This document shows, in pieces, positions 7,237-10,432 of a DNA stretch of 10,432 nt. A program made the translations under genes and the position numbers. The notes below the pieces were generated by a model, which saw only the letters and a list, made by a program, of their open reading frames with translations, had not been told where the DNA came from and ran no database searches. The stretch's first letter is position 1, and every line of letters starts with the position of its first letter. The DNA comes from Neocallimastix lanati (nom. inval.) (lineage: Eukaryota > Neocallimastigomycota > Neocallimastigomycetes > Neocallimastigales > Neocallimastigaceae): assembly GCA_016946835.1 (NCBI GenBank), contig JACVTC010000742.1, positions 1 through 10,432 on the forward strand. The letters are read 5' to 3'.

Positions 7237-10200
7237 CTAATCTATAGCTGAGTTATACTTTACTATATTTTTCAAATGGACATTACGATTCATTTGAATC
7301 ATAGTATTTGGGTCCGCAAGTGTTACAGTATTAAATTGTTTTTTTATTACTTTTAAAGGACCGACAAAATAAGGTTCTAATTTAGAACGACTAAAATTTC
7401 GAACAAGAACTAAATCACCGATTCTTATGTTTTTGGAATTTTTCATGCTATTTTTTTCTTCCCTTCGATTGGCCCAATATTTACTTGCGTTCTTTACATT
7501 TTCAGCTGCTTCCATGGTCCACCTATAATGTGAGATAAATTTTTCTAAAAGAATTTCATCTGAAGATTTATTCACTCCTTGTGTAGGTCTAGCAGCAATG
7601 TCGAAAGGCTGTTGATCCTCACGACCATAAACTAATTCGAAGCTAGAATGTTTGGTTACAGAATTCTTTGTAGTTCTAAGGGCCCACAAGGCTGAAGGTA
7701 ATACCTCATCCCAGTCTTTATTTTCTTCACCAAGTAATCTCAATAATTTACCAATTTCTTTATTCCTATTTTCAACCAATCCATTACTTTCTGGGTGATA
7801 GGTAGTGGTAAATTTTACGTAAACATCATATAAGTCCAGGAATATTTTAGTCATATCCGATGCGAATTGAACGCCATTATCCGTTGTAATGACTTGAGGA
7901 ACTCCATGTCTAGCGAAAACATTTATTAAAAACTTAATAATGTCCTTAGATGTAATATTTTCAGTAGGTTCAGCCTCCACCCACTTTGTGAAATAATCCA
8001 CCGCAACAATGATATATTGGTTTTTATTACCAGTTTTTATTAAGGGACCAATAATATCAAGTCCAAGATGAGTAAAAGGGCCTTCAACTTCTGTTGGAAT
8101 GTTTTCGGTTGGTTCTGGATATGGCTGAGGGCGATTTAACTGACATTTTTCGCATTTTGAAATTATCCGTTTTATATCGTTGACCATATCATTCCAGTAG
8201 TAACTTTTTCTAAGTCTTTGATATGTTTTATAATAACCTTCATGGCCAACATGATGTGCTTCGATAATTAATTTTAGTTTTTCATTTGTTTCGGTAACAA
8301 GTTTTCTATAATTATTTCCATCTATAAAATAATCTATACCATCAATCTTTGTAAATTTTTCTTCAATAAATTCTTTAATTACTTTAGAAAGTGAATCATT
8401 TTCATCATCTTTATTCGTTTTTATAGCTAATACCTTTTGTTCTTTATCGTTCTTCATTCTAGATAAAGCGTCGGCTACTACATTCTTTTTACCTTGCTCA
8501 TAGCGAATATCCACCTTTAGCATACTTGCAGTCAAACACCATCTTGTTTGTCGTGCATTATTCGGTTCCTTATTATTAAATAAACCTAGTAGAGGTTTGT
8601 GATCTGTAAAAACTATGGTTCTAAAGGGGCTTCCCATAATATAAGGTTTTAATTTAGTAATACAATAATATAAAGCCGTTCCTTCCAAATCGGTTATTCC
8701 ATAATTCTTTTCTGCTTTGGTTAAGCTACGGCTAATGAAATGAATCGGGTGTTCTATTTCCGATTCGTCTTTCTGCAATAAAACTCCACCAATACCTTCA
8801 TATGATGCATCTGTTCGAATAATGAATTCTTTGGAAAAATCAGGATATTTTAAAATAGGAGCATTAATTAATTTTTCTTTTAATTTGGTAAAACTTTGTT
8901 TTTGTTCATTATTCCATTTATATTTTACGCCTTTTCTTAATAGCTTACAAAGAGGAGCTGAGGTTTGAGCATATTCATTTATAAAGTTCCTATAATATCC
9001 TACAGCACCTAAGAATGATCTTAACTCATGTATATTCGTGGGTTCTTTCCAGGCTTTAATTGCTTCAATTTTACTATTTTGAGGACTAAGACCCTTAGTA
9101 GAAATCTTGTGACCAAGAACTTCAACTTCCGTTTGCATAAAGTGACATTTTTCAATATTAATTTTTAATTTATGTTCCTTGAAGATTGCTAATACTTGTT
9201 TTATGTGTTGGATATGTTCTTCGACAGTTTTTGAATATATAAGTATATCATCAATAAAGTTGAAAACACATTTTCCAATTAAAGGAAATAAAATTCTATT
9301 CATTTCCCGTTGGAAGGTAGCCGGAGCTCCAGTTAATCCAAAAGGCATAACTTTGAATTGGTAGTTGCCAAATTTGGTTGTAAAACTGGTTATTTCAACA
9401 CTTTCTTCGTCCATTAGGATTTGATGGTAACCTGAGTATAGATCCATAGTAGTAAAGATTTTGGCACCATCTAGACTGTCAAATATCTCGTCAATATAAG
9501 GAAGGGCATAAGAGTCTTTTTCGGTTAGATCATTCACCTTGCGGTAGTCCACACACAATCTCCATTTTCCATTAGCCTTTGGGACCACAACAACAGGTGA
9601 AGACCATTCTGAATATGATGGTACAACTAGCTTTTTCTTAATAAGTTTAATTAGTTCTTCTTTAATAATATCAGATTTAAATTTGGTTACTCTGTAACAT
9701 CTTTGTTTAACAGGTTTTGCGTTCGCTTTCAAGTTAATTTTATGAGGGGCCAAGTCTGACGGTGTTAATTCTTCAGAAGATGTCGCTATAATGTCCAAGT
9801 TTTCTTCAAGTAATTTTACTATTACATCTTTATAATCTTTGCAAAGGCTTGCTAAAAATTTTTCATCATGGATATACTCTTGCGGAGATAGACCTTCAAG
9901 TTTCTTTAATTCATTAGTTGTGTCTTCATCTTCAAGTATTTTCCTTACTATACATACTAATTTTTCTTCTTCTTGGAAATTATTATTAATAGGAGCTATA
10001 ACGTCGATTAGTCCTTGAGAATTAAATTGACATAAACTATATCTTATAGGATGGATAAAAAGATTGTGTTCTACTTGAGTTTGAAAATTAATCAACAAAT
10101 CATAAAATGGGTCATCATCATCAATTATTCGAAAATCTACTATCATTTTATAATCATTAATCTTAACAGGTATTCGTACAATGATTCCTTCTGAATACTC

Positions 10201-10432
10201 ATCATTCTTAGTCGCTAAACGTATCCTTCCACGACTAATACCTACTTCTTCATAATTTCCAGGTAATTTCTCATAAAATTTTTTTGTGATAACATTGAGA
10301 TTGCTACAAGAATCAATTAGTGCTTTACCAGGAATTTCATCTACTGTTACATCAACCATGGCAATATCTTCTTCTGAGGTTTCCTTACTTTTGCTAATAT
10401 AAGAGTGATCAATATTATTTACCAAGGTAGCA
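7237..10432 (-). CDS. pol: Ty3/gypsy Pol polyprotein of element B (protease-RT-RNase H-integrase), 5'-incomplete
   Basis: Retrotransposon polyprotein that matures Gag/Pol, copies element RNA into DNA and integrates it. Residue numbers count from the TTG at 10425. The frame continues open to the window edge (GCT ACC before that TTG), so the true start lies outside. Order: aspartic protease with D38-S39-C40 (usual motif D-[ST]-G); RT about 230-430, with catalytic D328 in TTMDLYSGYHQ and FIDD at 390-393; RNase H about 530-655, with D539, E581, D608 and D652; integrase zinc finger H724-X3-H728 and C758-X2-C761; integrase core D790, D849 and E885, with exactly 35 residues between the last two (D,D-35-E). 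The C-terminus holds a GDLVLVRN...GPLKVIKK segment like the integrase GPF/Y module, and I see no chromodomain. There are no stops or frameshifts through 1062 codons, and the stop is TAG. The copy may be young or active; its gag should lie beyond 10432. Confidence 0.96.
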   Translation of the reverse strand, partial: ATLVNNIDHSYISKSKETSEEDIAMVDVTVDEIPGKALIDSCSNLNVITKKFYEKLPGNYEEVGISRGRIRLATKNDEYSEGIIVRIPVKINDYKMIVDFRIIDDDDPFYDLLINFQTQVEHNLFIHPIRYSLCQFNSQGLIDVIAPINNNFQEEEKLVCIVRKILEDEDTTNELKKLEGLSPQEYIHDEKFLASLCKDYKDVIVKLLEENLDIIATSSEELTPSDLAPHKINLKANAKPVKQRCYRVTKFKSDIIKEELIKLIKKKLVVPSYSEWSSPVVVVPKANGKWRLCVDYRKVNDLTEKDSYALPYIDEIFDSLDGAKIFTTMDLYSGYHQILMDEESVEITSFTTKFGNYQFKVMPFGLTGAPATFQREMNRILFPLIGKCVFNFIDDILIYSKTVEEHIQHIKQVLAIFKEHKLKINIEKCHFMQTEVEVLGHKISTKGLSPQNSKIEAIKAWKEPTNIHELRSFLGAVGYYRNFINEYAQTSAPLCKLLRKGVKYKWNNEQKQSFTKLKEKLINAPILKYPDFSKEFIIRTDASYEGIGGVLLQKDESEIEHPIHFISRSLTKAEKNYGITDLEGTALYYCITKLKPYIMGSPFRTIVFTDHKPLLGLFNNKEPNNARQTRWCLTASMLKVDIRYEQGKKNVVADALSRMKNDKEQKVLAIKTNKDDENDSLSKVIKEFIEEKFTKIDGIDYFIDGNNYRKLVTETNEKLKLIIEAHHVGHEGYYKTYQRLRKSYYWNDMVNDIKRIISKCEKCQLNRPQPYPEPTENIPTEVEGPFTHLGLDIIGPLIKTGNKNQYIIVAVDYFTKWVEAEPTENITSKDIIKFLINVFARHGVPQVITTDNGVQFASDMTKIFLDLYDVYVKFTTTYHPESNGLVENRNKEIGKLLRLLGEENKDWDEVLPSALWALRTTKNSVTKHSSFELVYGREDQQPFDIAARPTQGVNKSSDEILLEKFISHYRWTMEAAENVKNASKYWANRREEKNSMKNSKNIRIGDLVLVRNFSRSKLEPYFVGPLKVIKKQFNTVTLADPNTMIQMNRNVHLKNIVKYNSAID

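Noticed and set aside
9179-9364. Plus-strand 61-codon frame
   Set aside because: It is antisense to the RT core of element B with no support of its own.
10423-10425. TTG as the start of element B Pol
   Set aside because: The frame stays open to the window edge, so this is only the first alternative start codon, not the true beginning.
2057-10432. Alternative genetic code (TAA/TAG read as Gln)
   Set aside because: gag, the pol fragment and element B Pol end in TAG, TAA and TAG where homology or domain structure ends, so the standard code fits.

Overview
This window is extremely AT-rich: spacers are roughly 90% A+T by eye, with long A/T runs and an AAT microsatellite. Its asparagine-rich reading frames end in TAG and TAA, so the standard code fits. 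There is no sign of prokaryotic gene organisation. All recognisable genes belong to two Ty3/gypsy-type LTR retrotransposons, both on the minus strand. The style fits a very AT-rich eukaryote. Anaerobic gut fungi (Neocallimastigomycota) are my first guess, with dictyostelid amoebae or other AT-rich fungi as alternatives. This assignment rests on composition only.

Layout from right to left, the direction of transcription. (1) 10432-7237: pol of element B, open to the window edge. It is one uninterrupted frame with protease, reverse transcriptase, RNase H and integrase, and all catalytic residues are visible except for an odd DSC protease motif. A G-rich PPT-like tract and an imperfect hairpin follow at 7229-7138. 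(2) 7217-5818: about 1.4 kb of AT-rich non-coding DNA that should contain the 3' LTR of B and the 5' LTR of element A, with the boundary unresolved. (3) 5812-2057: element A. It has a primer-binding site matching tRNA-Lys(CUU), a short leader with a 7-codon uORF, gag with a CCHC zinc knuckle, a TTTAAAC heptamer in correct phase for -1 frameshifting three bases before the gag stop, an N-rich linker, a second -1 discontinuity, and a protease/RT fragment. That fragment stops near 2094, just after the start of RT. The rest of RT, RNase H, integrase and the 3' LTR are not in the window. (4) 2056-1: AT-rich DNA with no credible gene, but with several strong foldback structures and a slightly GC-richer island at about 714-893.

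Element A is a truncated copy that still shows its translational layout: Gag, then Gag-Pol by frameshift. Element B is from a different family, judged by the overlapping RT segment, and its visible pol looks intact. Together they form a head-to-tail pair. The points most worth checking are the phased TTTAAAC site, the second phased heptamer (TTTAAAG) beside a likely 1-nt indel, the D-[ST]-C protease motif shared by both families, and the foldback structures in the left-hand spacer.
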